Shown here one piece after another: positions 54,501 to 62,700 of a DNA stretch of 64,000 nucleotides. Each line of letters begins with the position of its first letter. The stretch's first letter is position 1. The notes beneath the pieces are model-generated. The model was not told the DNA's origin. It saw nothing but the letters and a program-made list of their open reading frames with translations, and made no database searches. Made by a program: the position numbers and the translations under genes. The stretch is from Bin87 sp965220505 (GTDB lineage: Bacteria > Chloroflexota > Dehalococcoidia > Lucifugimonadales > UBA3495), in NCBI GenBank assembly GCA_965220505.1, contig CBDCQE010000003.1, forward strand, positions 955,799 to 1,019,798. Reading direction: 5' to 3'.

Positions 54501-56550
54501 GACGCTGACCGTGGCCACCGGCGACGACGCGGTGGACGAGGCTGACGGGTCGGTGACGGCCACCGTGAACAGCGGCACGGGCTACACCGTGTCCAGCACG
54601 GCGGGGTCGGCAACGGTTGCGGTGGCGGACGATGATGACACCGCGCCGCAGACCTGCACGCCGAACCTGCCTTCGGACGCCATAACGGTGTCGGAGGTCA
54701 AGACCTGGCGGGATGAATACAGCCAGGACTCGCACGTGTCCCGCTGGAACCGGGTGCTGGCCGCCCTGGGCGAGGACACCGGTGAAGCGGCGATGACCGC
54801 AGACCAGGCCAGGGAGATCAAGAGCCGTATCGACAACACCCGCTGGGACCGGACGGTCCGCACGCTGGAGGCGCTGGAGCAGTGCAACAACCCGCCGGCG
54901 GCCACGCCGGAGGTGAGCATCACGGCCGGCAGTGGCATCACGGAAGGCGGCGACGCCACCTTCACGGTAACCGCCAACCCCGCTCCAGCCGCCAACCTGG
55001 ACGTCGCCGTGGCGGTCGCCCAGACGGGCGACTATGGCGCGTCCACCGGTTCGCAGACGGTGAGCATCCCGACCACCGGCAGTTACACGCTGACCGTCGC
55101 CACCAGCGACGACGGCGTGGACGAGGCCGACGGCTCGGTGACGGCCACCGTGAACAGCGGCCAGGGCTACACCGTGTCGGCAACGGCGGGAGCGGCCACT
55201 GTAGCGGTAGCGGACGACGACGTGCCGGAGATCAGCATCGCCGCCGGTTCGGGGATAACCGAGGGCGGCGACGCCAGCTTCACCCTGACCGCCAGTCCGG
55301 CGCCCCACGCTCCGTTGTCGGTCAGCGTGTCGGTGAGCCAGAGCGGCGACTTTGGAGTAACGCCGGGGGCGCAGACGGTGAGCATCCCCACGTCCGGCAG
55401 CGCGACGCTGACCGTCGCCACCAGCGACGACTCGGTGGACGAGGCCGACGGGTCGGTAACGGCGACCGTCAGCAGCGGCCAGGGCTATATCGTGTCCAGC
55501 ACGGCCGGGTCGGCCACGGTAGCCGTGGCGGATGACGACGCTACGCTGCCGGGGACGCCGGAGATCAGCATCACCGCCGGTTCCGGGGTAACCGAGGGCG
55601 GCAACGCGACCTTCACCCTCACCGCCAGCCCGGCGCCGACCACGACCTTGGACGTCAGCGTGAGCGTGGCGCAGAGCGGCGACTACGGCGTGTCCGCCGG
55701 CTCGCAGACGGTGAGCATCCCGACCAGCGGCAGTTACACGCTGACGGTCGCCACCGTGAACGACGGCGTGGACGAAGCCGACGGCTCCGTTACCGTAACC
55801 GTGGGTACCGGCCAGGGCTACACCGTGTCCAGCACGGCGGGTTTGGCTACCGTTGCCGTGGCGGACGACGACGTGCCGGAGATCAGCATCACCGGCGGTT
55901 CCGGGGTAACCGAGGGCGGCAACGCCAGCTTCACCCTGACCGCCAACCCGGCGCCCCACGCGGCCCTGTCGGTCAGCGTGTCAGTGAGCCAGAGCGGGGA
56001 CTTCGGCGCAACCACCGGCTCGCAGACGGTGAGCATCCCCACCACCGGCAGCTACACCTTGACCGTAGCCACCGTGAACGACGGCGCGGACGAGGCCGAC
56101 GGGTCGGTGACCGTTACCGTGGGTACAGGCCAGGACTACACCGTGTCGGCCACCGCGGGCACGGCAACCGTTGCGGTAGCGGACGACGACGACCCGCCGC
56201 CGCCGGACGCCACGCCGTCCCTCTCGGTGTCCGACGCTTCGGCGCGGGAGGACGCGGGGGTGATGGAGTTCACCGTTTCACTGAGCGCCGCCAGCGAGAA
56301 GAAGGTGCAGGTGTATGCCGCCACCACCTCCTTCCTGCACAAGACGGCGACTAATGGCGATGACTTCGAGTGGACCCAGATCCTGCTCACCTTCGCGCCC
56401 GGGGAGACCAGCAAGACGGTCCAGGTGGTGATCCTGGATGACGACCTCAGCGAGGGGGACGAGTCCTTCGGGATGTTCCTGGCCTATTCTCCCAGCGACA
56501 CTCCCATCGCAAGGGAGCATGGCGAGGGGGTCATCGTGGACGACGACTAG
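48559..56550 (+). CDS. Giant Calx-beta protein 2 with dikinase-like domains
   Basis: A 2663-residue protein. A hydrophobic signal segment (LTMLAIALLGITALAATALF) lies near residues 30-50. Residues ~380-430 resemble the swivelling phosphohistidine domain of PEP-utilising enzymes (AGTITTVPQTPLSHVNLRA, His391). Residues ~485-800 resemble the ATP-grasp domain of pyruvate phosphate dikinase and PEP synthase (FGVKAANVAELAKL, YRSSTNNEDLPSFNGAG, NGVAVSYDPITF, IEIEFKI, IKQARPW). The His domain preceding the ATP-grasp is the order seen in glucan water dikinases. About fifteen Calx-beta repeats follow, with SEVKTWR modules at 53752-53982 and 54655-54885. The start could also be ATG 48607. The last 2 kb match giant 1. 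Confidence 0.83.
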   Translation: MNDPANCFPARFLHQRMGARATRPVRLTMLAIALLGITALAATALFPQVAMASDPPGPCEDGYVAPTPVAVAVTDVPIEVTSTTADYFVLYAKQPLNGQTTYIPVAAARGENGATTLSDNLAPLAADQYRVEKYQVANPADVDGDCVDDVTELDDLGAYNPINSAKKIKPLNGAVAIDSHAAFEKLAFRGVSHEDHLDGIRFVKFWIFDPDTDSPEVFFLNTKKHVYHNPFVRSIGYPQEVLEDAWAGQLVWHPNVPAPDGTLGSYRFEWGSFAARTFAGTERAYTLLAASMPLLEDNLYFYPESTPFFSSYWDERKKFDASRIHILLEHQVLAEVDYIALNQAEAYGRLRLMENDDRPSPYDVAIYKSLPNDLPRVAGTITTVPQTPLSHVNLRAIQNGLPNAFIRDVLKEDAITSLLDNYVYYAVTADGYTIRAATKKEVDDHHESLRPKSAQTLQSDLTVTEIASLADVSFDDWTAFGVKAANVAELAKLSLPEGTTPLGYAVPFYFYYEFMKQATVAEETILGKKKAPDEEKITLAAGTTLASAVTQMLAHSYFQSDADIQEEMLDDLRDAIKDAASPKFITDALTVMHAKYPDGQSLRYRSSTNNEDLPSFNGAGLYSSKTQDPDETAEDGIDKSIKGVWASLWNYRAFLERDFHRVDHTTVYMGVLVHPNYSDETVNGVAVSYDPITFQDNAYYVNSQMGEDLVTNPEAYSQPEQLLLGPTGGATVMSRSNLIDSNQLLMTDAQMRQLRSNLETIHDHFKTLYAVQDDDDYAIEIEFKITADNKLAIKQARPWIFAEPLELTPTVTIALSSAQATEGAGLELTATRSSGVLSMPLTIGLTWRETRAMLASARPASVTIPVNQTTATINVPFDDDQEDEHDSVVTASIAADSKYVIGTPGSASATVTDDDLTQIAVRADAGTVLEGATADFKFTRSGSVLEQPLTVDVTISETGGNRLTGALPTTVTFAANSATASVSLPTADDSEVTGTSVVTVQISAGSAYGIAGSGSARVTVEDDEVPGPTLLFAADHAVGAGKVSVVPLETRGSRIGDLTFAIAGPDTGAFVLYGDSGLLVFNDHNYDPPGDANQDGVYEIDFTAEHNSGGRHGSTTARLRFTVTNAELISLAAQQWDQTSQAQRETLLPDVPSSRLRPAFASLAADVQAMALRLARQQQLPSPGPAISITAGSDITEGGNASFTVTANPAPAAALSVSVAVSQSGDFGVAPGSQTVTIPTAGSATLTVATGDDQTDEANGSVTATVNRGNGYLVSWAAGTATVAVTDDDVAPPSTTPEIGITAGSGVTEGGDATFTLTANPSPTADMDVSVSVSQSGDFGVTPGTQTVTIPTSGSYTLTVATVNDGVDEADGSVTATVGSGQGYTVSGTAGSATVAVADDDVPEVSITGGSGVTEGNNASFTLTANPAPHAPLDVSVSVSQTGDFGVTPGSQTVTVPTTGAATLTVSTVNDSVDEANGSASATVNSGQGYTVSTTARAATVAVADDDDPPPAATPEVSVTAGSGVTEGGNATFTVSANPAPAAALSVSVGITQSGDYGVTPSTQTVSIPTGGSATLTVATVNDSVDESDGSVTATVNSGTGYTVSATAGAATVAVADDDVPEISIAAGSGITEGGNASFTVTASPAPHAPLSVSVAVSQAGDFGVAAGPQTVSIPTTGSATLTVATGDDNVDEADGSVTATVSSGTGYTVSATAGSATVAVADDDDTAPQTCTPNLPSDAITVSEVKTWRGEYSQDSHVSRWNRVLAALGEDTGEAAMTADQARDIKSRIDNTRWDRTVRTLEALEQCNNPPAATPEVSVTAGSGVTEGGNATFTVTANPAPAAALSVSLNVGQTGDFGATTGSQTVTIPTTGSYTLTVATTNDNVDEADGSVTATVSSGTGYTVSATAGSATVAVADDDVPEISIVSNGGITEGGDASFTLTASPAPHAPLAVSVSVSQSGDFGVTPGAQTVSILTTGSATLTVATGDDAVDEADGSVTATVNSGTGYTVSSTAGSATVAVADDDDTAPQTCTPNLPSDAITVSEVKTWRDEYSQDSHVSRWNRVLAALGEDTGEAAMTADQAREIKSRIDNTRWDRTVRTLEALEQCNNPPAATPEVSITAGSGITEGGDATFTVTANPAPAANLDVAVAVAQTGDYGASTGSQTVSIPTTGSYTLTVATSDDGVDEADGSVTATVNSGQGYTVSATAGAATVAVADDDVPEISIAAGSGITEGGDASFTLTASPAPHAPLSVSVSVSQSGDFGVTPGAQTVSIPTSGSATLTVATSDDSVDEADGSVTATVSSGQGYIVSSTAGSATVAVADDDATLPGTPEISITAGSGVTEGGNATFTLTASPAPTTTLDVSVSVAQSGDYGVSAGSQTVSIPTSGSYTLTVATVNDGVDEADGSVTVTVGTGQGYTVSSTAGLATVAVADDDVPEISITGGSGVTEGGNASFTLTANPAPHAALSVSVSVSQSGDFGATTGSQTVSIPTTGSYTLTVATVNDGADEADGSVTVTVGTGQDYTVSATAGTATVAVADDDDPPPPDATPSLSVSDASAREDAGVMEFTVSLSAASEKKVQVYAATTSFLHKTATNGDDFEWTQILLTFAPGETSKTVQVVILDDDLSEGDESFGMFLAYSPSDTPIAREHGEGVIVDDD

Positions 56551-57005
56551 GGACGACGGCCAGGGTTGCCCTGGTTGACGCCGACCGAAAGTGTCGGTCA
56601 TACAAAGGTTGAGACGCAACTGTCAATTGCGTCTCAACCTCTTTAGTTTGGCAGATAAGCAGGGCAACAGGCGGCGACGGGTTCACGTTGCGGGAGACGG
56701 GGAAATGATTGCGGACTAGGCCATGCCGCGTCCTCAATCCGGCGCGGCAGACCGGGAGCGCCTGCCGCTGCGAAGCGTCGGACCCATCGAGAGGTGCGCT
56801 GCGTCAGGGCGGCCGGGCTGGCCCAGGGCGCAGGCCGGCTCACGTCCACAGGCAGCTCCGGCCCTGCGCGAATGAAGGGCCCCGCGCTCCTGCGGGGCCT
56901 CAAGCATGGTTTCGCTGCGTAGATTGACGGCGGCGCCAAGCCAGCGCCGCTTACACCGCCAACCTGAACCTCAACGTGAAGGGTATTGATTTTATCCAGT
57001 TTGGC
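54590..57005 (+). repeat. Long direct repeat A, copy 2
   Basis: Partner of 38300-40690. Both copies end near the shared ATTTTATCCAG motif (about 40670 and 56990). The second copy carries small insertions and deletions in the non-coding tail. Confidence 0.88.
56604..56644 (+). terminator. Terminator of giant gene 2
   Basis: AGGTTGAGACGCAA (56606-56619) and TTGCGTCTCAACCT (56627-56640) form the same 14-bp stem as the terminator of giant gene 1, followed by CTTT. The loop differs. Confidence 0.85.
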
Positions 57006-57156
57006 GGGTTGCGCCGTACTTCGCCAGGCCCATCAGGCCGGTGAGGGCCTGGTGTACCGGCGCCAGCGCCTCCCCGGGATGACGGCTCGTCTCTTTGTCG
57101 TAGGCGAGAGGCAGCCGGTCCAGGGCGTCCAGGTTTGGCGCGCGTGATAAAGCCAT
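57003..57156 (-). pseudogene. N-terminal remnant of a replication-relaxation-like gene
   Basis: From an ATG at 57156 the minus strand encodes MALSRAPNLDALDRLPLAY, then VHQALTGLMGLAKYGATRQ, and stops after ~53 residues. It aligns with the first ~50 residues of the intact gene at 30806 (MALSRERILEALARLPFVD, HRALTALLKSGAAGRV). The upstream bases (AAGTGTCA-type motif) are also shared. The break coincides with the end of repeat A, so the fragment was probably cut when the giant-gene block moved in. Confidence 0.7.
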
Positions 57157-57595
57157 GACTCCAGATTAGCAAGGCAACGGCGCGGCGCGCCACCGGCAAG
57201 TGTCACTAACGATAATCGGCATACAGTGAGCCGTTCTCGGCAACGAGCGACAGGGTGTGGCCCTGCCTTGATCACCCCGGCAGGCGGTCCGGAACACCGT
57301 GCGCTGTTGCGCTCTACACATCCGCCGCCGCCAGTCCCGTCTGGCAACCCATGCCACGCCGAAGTACGATGCGGGCGAGGCTGCGGGCGTCGTAGCGCCG
57401 CTTGTATCTTGTCAAACACCAATTGTTGCGTTTCAAGAGACTGCTTGCCGTTCTTTGGTCAAGGTACGATAATGGCCGCAGCAGCCATTAGTCGGAAATC
57501 GTATTAAGCCATGGCGCCGGGCAGAGCGGCGTGTTGGGAGAATCCTGGAGCGGCACGTCCATCGTCCGCCCTGAATTGACGCGGAGGGTTCTGTT
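57157..57595. other. Intergenic stretch without a supported gene
   Basis: About 440 bases. Open frames here lack ribosome sites and recognisable protein sequence. A GGAGGG site near 57585 belongs to the next gene. Confidence 0.5.
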
Positions 57596-58204
57596 ATGAG
57601 CATCACCAACGATTCGGAACTGCGAGCCGTCTATCGCCCCCCCGCGTCCAGAGCCGCTCAAAAGGTGTTGGACCATCTCGACGTCCATTGCCGCAACTTC
57701 ATTGCCATTTCGCCTCTGTGCGTACTGAGCACCGCCAACGCGGACGGGCAGCCCGATGGATCGCCGCGTGGCGACCCGCCCGGCTTCGTTCGTGTGTTGG
57801 ACGAAAAGACGTTGCTGCTGCCCGACCGTCCGGGCAACAACCAGGTGGATTCACTACAGAACGTTCTGGAGAACCCCAGGGTGGGACTGCTTTTCTTCGT
57901 GCCCGGAATGAGCGAAACGCTGCGGGTGAAGGGCAGGGCTCAGATAGTTACCGAGAAAGCGGTCCTGGAAGGGATGAAGGAGAGAAATCGGGCGCCGATG
58001 TCGGGGCTGCGGGTTACGGTGGAGGAGGCATTTCTGCACTGCGGGCGAGCTCTGCTGCGCTCCCATGCCTGGGATCCGGAGGCGCAGATCGACCGGTCGA
58101 AATACCCGACCTATGGGCAGGTGCTGGCGGATCAGATAGCGGGTGCCGACGCCGGGGAGATTGACGCGTCGGAAGAGGCGGCAAACCGCGAACGGCTCTA
58201 CTAG
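57596..58204 (+). CDS. Pyridoxamine 5'-phosphate oxidase-like FMN-binding protein
   Basis: A 202-residue protein of the split-barrel PNPOx-like superfamily. FIAISPLCVLSTANADGQPDGSPRGDPPGFVRVLDEKTLLLPDRPGNNQVDSLQNVLENPRVGLLF is the FMN-binding core, and ETLRVKGRA follows. The C-terminal HCGRALLRSHAWDPE segment matches the subgroup of ~200-residue proteins annotated as MSMEG_1061-like. GGAGGG lies 8 bases before the ATG. The substrate is unknown; oxidation of PNP itself is unlikely because the subgroup lacks that enzyme's C-terminal motif. Confidence 0.87.
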   Translation: MSITNDSELRAVYRPPASRAAQKVLDHLDVHCRNFIAISPLCVLSTANADGQPDGSPRGDPPGFVRVLDEKTLLLPDRPGNNQVDSLQNVLENPRVGLLFFVPGMSETLRVKGRAQIVTEKAVLEGMKERNRAPMSGLRVTVEEAFLHCGRALLRSHAWDPEAQIDRSKYPTYGQVLADQIAGADAGEIDASEEAANRERLY

Positions 58205-58303
58205 ACGAGGCGCTCGGAAACGGCAATGCCCGAGTTGCCAAATGGTGGCCAAGCAATGCTTCTCCAGGCCAAACCGTCATTTTCGAGAACTGGAGGACCC
58301 GCC

Positions 58304-59044
58304 ATGCGGGCGGTTGGGTGGCTGGTGGTACTGCTGATGTTGACGGCGCCGTCTGCTGGTGGCCTGCGGGTCGGAAGACCCGGTGGTGATCGCCACCAGC
58401 GGCGACTACCACCCCTTCAACTTCATCAGCGAATCTGGGAGAGATTGACGGCCTGGAGCGGGAGTTGGGCGACGAGTTGTGCCGGCGCGCCGGCCTGGAG
58501 TGCCGGTGGATGCTGAGCGATTGGGAGACCATGATCCCTGACCTGATGGCGGAAGAGTTCGACCTCATCCTGGCCGGTATGAGCATCACCGCCAGGCGAG
58601 GCGAGTTGATCGACTTCACCCAGGCGTACTCTCCACCCACCCCTTCGGTGTTTGTGGTACGGGCCGGACGGGAGGAGACCGCGCCCAATGGGACGATTGG
58701 CGTCACCGCCAACACCATCTACTCCGACTATATGTCGGAGTCGGGACAGCCCTTCGTGCCTCTGGATGGATCGGTGGATGCAGGGGACGCAGTGCTCAAC
58801 GGCCAAGTTGACGCGGCGCTGGTGGATCACAGCTATGGAGATGGCGAAACGGGAGGAACGGGAGGGCTTGCTGGCCATCGTGGAAACCTCGCTGTCGCTG
58901 GACCAGGGCCTGGGCATCGGGGTCCGCCGGGGAAGTGAATTGAGGGGTGAATTAGACCGGGCTCTGGGGTCGATGAAGTCCGATGGTTCGCTCAACGAAC
59001 TCCTGCTCAAGTGGCTGGGCGAGGATGCCAAGACGTTCCGGTAG
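58304..59044 (+). pseudogene. Extracellular solute-binding protein (amino-acid type), frameshifted
   Basis: Read across three frames, the region encodes a family 3 solute-binding lipoprotein. Pieces in order are a signal (RAVGWLVVLLMLTAPS) and a lipobox-like ACGSEDP followed by VVIATSGDYHPFNFISESG. Then come EIDGLERELGDELCRRAGLECRW to DAALVDHSY, and finally EMAKREEREGLLAIVETSLSLDQGLGIGVRRGSEL to LLKWLG. Shifts are needed near 58360, 58437 and 58835, and each is a +1 change. Either the gene is decaying or the sequence has extra bases here. When intact it would bind an amino acid for an ABC importer; no permease is nearby. Confidence 0.7.
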
Positions 59045-59191
59045 CGGCGGAGCGCCGGCCACGAGGTTCAATAACTGCCATTGTGAGCGCAGTGACGTGG
59101 CAGTCCCTTTGGGGTGACAGTCTTCTCTGCGGGAACGAGATTGACACGTCGATGCGCTGCTTGCAATGACAAACTGGGTGCGTGTGAGGCT

Positions 59192-59765
59192 CTAGCGAAG
59201 CCGATAGACCAGGTAGGACACCGTGGCGGCGATTACCAGGACCAGCAGCGCCAGCAATAGGATAAACACCCACCGGTCAAAGCCCAGCAGTCCGCTCGGA
59301 GTCCCGTCGAAACCGCCGCTGCTTTCCGGCTCCGCCGTGGGTACGGGCGCGACCGGGCCGGCGCTGCCCCTTGCGCTGGAGACGAACAGCACCGGCGTGG
59401 GGGTGGGCGTAGGCGCCGGAGTTGCGCCGGTCGTCGCCGGCTTGGGAGCGGGCGTCGGTAGGGGTGTAGTCGTCGGAGCCGGCGGAACTGGCGTGGCGGT
59501 GGGAGCCGGCGTAGCCGTCGGCGGTGTTAGGGTAGGTGTCGGCGTAGCCGTGGGAACCGGCGTGGCCGTCGGAGTTGGGGTGGGAGTGGAGGTGGGCATA
59601 GCCGTTGGGTACGGCGTGGGAGTCGGTTCCGGCGTCGGGCTGGGTGTTGGCGTGGGAGTAGGACGCTCATGGTCTTCGTCATCATGGACAACCCGGGGCC
59701 GCGTCGGTGTGGGTGCCGCAGTTGGGATTGGCGTCGGTGAAGGAGTCGCAGTCGCTGGCCGTCGG
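59192..59765 (-). CDS. Pro/Thr stalk and membrane anchor, probable C-terminus of giant 3
   Basis: This frame encodes a long Pro-Thr-rich stalk (repeats of the PTPTPTP type), a short linker and a C-terminal hydrophobic helix (VFILLLALLVLVIAATVSYLVYRLR) ending in basic residues. It has no start of its own. It is in the +1 frame relative to the Calx-beta protein upstream, whose current ending (DCDSFTDANPNCG) is the same DNA read in another frame. A single extra base near 59.76 kb would explain this. Joined, the protein would be a stalked, membrane-anchored surface protein. Confidence 0.72.
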
Positions 59766-62700
59766 CGTTGGCGTTGACTTCTCGTCGTTATCGGACACCC
59801 GCACCGTCGCCATCTGAGGCGAACCCTTCTCATAGTCCTTGCTGGAACTATCCTCCACCATGACCGTAACGACCCCGTCTTGTTCGTCAACGTTGTCGTC
59901 AATGGTGGGAACGTGGAGGTCCGCGGACGTGCTATCGGCCGGGATGGTGATGGTCTGGCGGCCTTCTTTATCGGCCGCCACGAAATTGCTGCCGTTGAGG
60001 GCGTCTTTCACCATCAGCCGAACCTCCAGGTCGGTTGACGGCTCGGAGTCGGCCGTAATCGTGAAGTGCGCCCAGCCACCTTCCGTCACTCCGCCGTTGC
60101 CGAAAACGGAAACCACGGGCAGGGGCGCGTGTTGGGTGGATGCGGCGGCTGGGGCGGGGTCGTTGTCCTGCACCGTTACCGTGGCAGAACTCGGCGATCC
60201 CGGCGTGTAACCGGAACCCGCGTCGACCGAGACCGTGATCGTGCCGTCGGGTTCATCCACGTTGTCCGAGACAGTGGCGACATGGTAGATATTTGTGCCG
60301 CCGGCTACCGCAACCGTCTGGGCTCCGGTGGAGCCGGGGGCTGCGAAACTGCCGCTGTCGCTTACCGACAGACCGATGGTAATGGCCTTGGCCGTCGCCG
60401 GGCTGACCGTGATGACGAACGTGGCCGTTTGTCCCTCGGTAATGGGCGACGACGAGTAGGCGGAGATGCTGACCTCCGGCGGTGGAACGTCGTCGTCATT
60501 CACCTTCACCGTGGCGGATTTGGGGCTACCTATGTCGTAACCGTTGCCGGAGCTAACCCTGACTGAGATTGAGCCGTGGTTTTCGTACGTGTTGTCATTG
60601 ACAGTGGCGACAGGATAGGTTGCCGAGCCGCCGGTTAGCTGGATGTCTTTACCGCCAATTTCTCCCGTGTCTACAAAATTGCCGCTCTGGCTCACCATCA
60701 GGCGGACGATGACGGGGCTGGCCGGCGCCGGGTTGGCGTTGATGGTGAAGGCGGCCCTGTCCCCTTCGGTGATGGGCGACGTACCGGCGGAGATGGTGAT
60801 CACCGGCCTCTGCTGTGGCGTGCTTCCGGTACTTCCTCCGGCCGGCGCCGGCGTGGGGGTTGGAGTGGGCGGCGTTCGTGGTGGGTTGTCGGTGTCCGTC
60901 ACCGTTACCGTGGCGGAGCTTGGCGAGCCCTGCGTGTAGCCCGTGCCCGTATTGACCGTGGCCGCGATGGAACCGTTGGGTTCGTCCGTACTGTCGTTGA
61001 CCGTGGCGACGGTGTGGGTTGCCGTGCCGCTGGTGGGCACCGTGACCGTCTTGCCCAGGCCGATCTGTCCCTTGCCAGCGCTGCCGGGCTTGGCGAAGTT
61101 GCCGGTCTCTACCACGTCCAGGTTGACGGCGATAGAGCCGGATGGCGCCGGGCTGGCGGTGATGGTGAAGGTGGCCGTCCCGCCTTCGGCAATGGACGCC
61201 GGGCTGGCGGTGATGGTGATCACCGGCTGCGGCGGTGGATCGTCCATCTGGGCCGCCGGCAGCGTAGCGCCGCACGCCAGGGCCTGCAGGGTGCGGACCG
61301 TGCGTTCCCATTTGGAGTTGTTGAACTCGCTATGCCAGCTCTGGGCAGTCGCTACGTCCATCGCCGACGCGCCGTTATTCACGCCCAGGGCGGCCAGCAC
61401 CTGATCCCAGCGGTTCTGGTGGTCGGAGTCGCTGTGTTCGTTGCGCCAGGCGGTTACCTCGGCCACCGTTACCGCGTCTGAGGGCATCTCGCAGGCTGGC
61501 GCCAGGTCGTCATCGGTCACGGCTACCGTAGCCGAGCCGGCCGTGGTGGACACGGTGTAGCCCTGGCCGTCGTTCAGGGTCGCGGTCACAGACCCGTCGG
61601 TCTCGTCCGTGCTGTCGTTGGTGGTGACGAGGTTCAGCCGAACGGTGCCGCCGGGTGGAATAGTAACCGTCTGTGTGCCGGGGGTTACGCCGAAATCGCC
61701 GCTCGTGGTTACCACCACGGTGACAGCCAGGTTGGCCGCCGGCGCTGGGTTGGCGGTTATGGAGAAGCTGACTGTACCACCCTCGGTTACGGCGGAGCCG
61801 GCGGCTATGCTCACCTCCGGCGTGCCGCCTCCGCCACCGTCATTGTCGGTGATCGTCAGCGTGTGCACAAAGGGTTCGTTGCGGCGAAACTCCCCACCCG
61901 TGTTGTCTATCCGCACGATCACCGTCTCCGCGCCCTCGCCCGTCGGGTCATCAATGATGGTGATGGGAATGTTCACCGTGGAAGTCCCCTGGCTCACGCT
62001 CACCGTACGCAACGACCCGCTCCCACTACCGCCGACGGTGTAGTCGGAGCCTAACGTCGCCGTCCCTGACGACAGCAGTTCATACCGCAGCGTGATCGCG
62101 TTGGCCGGCACCGGGTTGAAATTCACCACGAGGTTCGTCGTCCCGGCGTCCTCGCCGACGGTTGACGCGGCGGCGGCGAAGCTCGCGGTCGCTTTGGGGC
62201 TGTCGTTGTCGGTGATTGTTCGAGTGTGCGCTGGGTTCGTCGTGCCTACGGTGTAGCCCGTGCCCCGGTTCAAGGTCACGATGATGGTCTCCGCGCCTTC
62301 CTGCGCGGTGTCTTCCGTTATCACTACGGGGATGTTCGCAATCGTCGCGCCGCTGTTGACGCTCACCGTGCCGCTGTTGCTCGTCACCCCGCTGATGGTG
62401 TAGTCCGTGCCGAGCGTCGCCGTGCCTGACAGCGTGTAGTTGATGGTGATGGCGTTCGTCGGCGCCGTATCAAGATCCAGCACGATATTCACCGTCCCTG
62501 ATCCTTCCGCAAAGCTCGACGTAGGGTTGCGGAAGTTGACGACGGGTAGCGCTGCCATCCCGTCATCGTCGGTGATGGTGATGGTCGCCGGGCTGACGGT
62601 TGCGCCGCCGGGCGAGGCGCTGCCAGAGACCGTGACCGTCTCGTCATCCTCTTCCGTACTATCGTCCGTTGGCTCCAGGCTAAACGTCCCAACGCCCGTA

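Noticed and set aside
52507..55959. Very long open frames on the minus strand opposite the giant genes (also 37213-39663)
   Set aside because: They arise from the GC-rich, repeated coding pattern of the Calx-beta units. The translations are Arg/His/Gly-rich with no domain, and the sense strand has clear Calx-beta sequence.
37762..56550. Regularly spaced repeats that might suggest a CRISPR array
   Set aside because: The repeats are ~270-300-base coding units of Calx-beta domains in one reading frame, not short palindromic repeats with unique spacers.
57226..57507. 93-codon + strand frame in the gap before the PNPOx-like gene
   Set aside because: No ribosome site; low-complexity Pro/Arg/Cys composition without homology that I can recognise.
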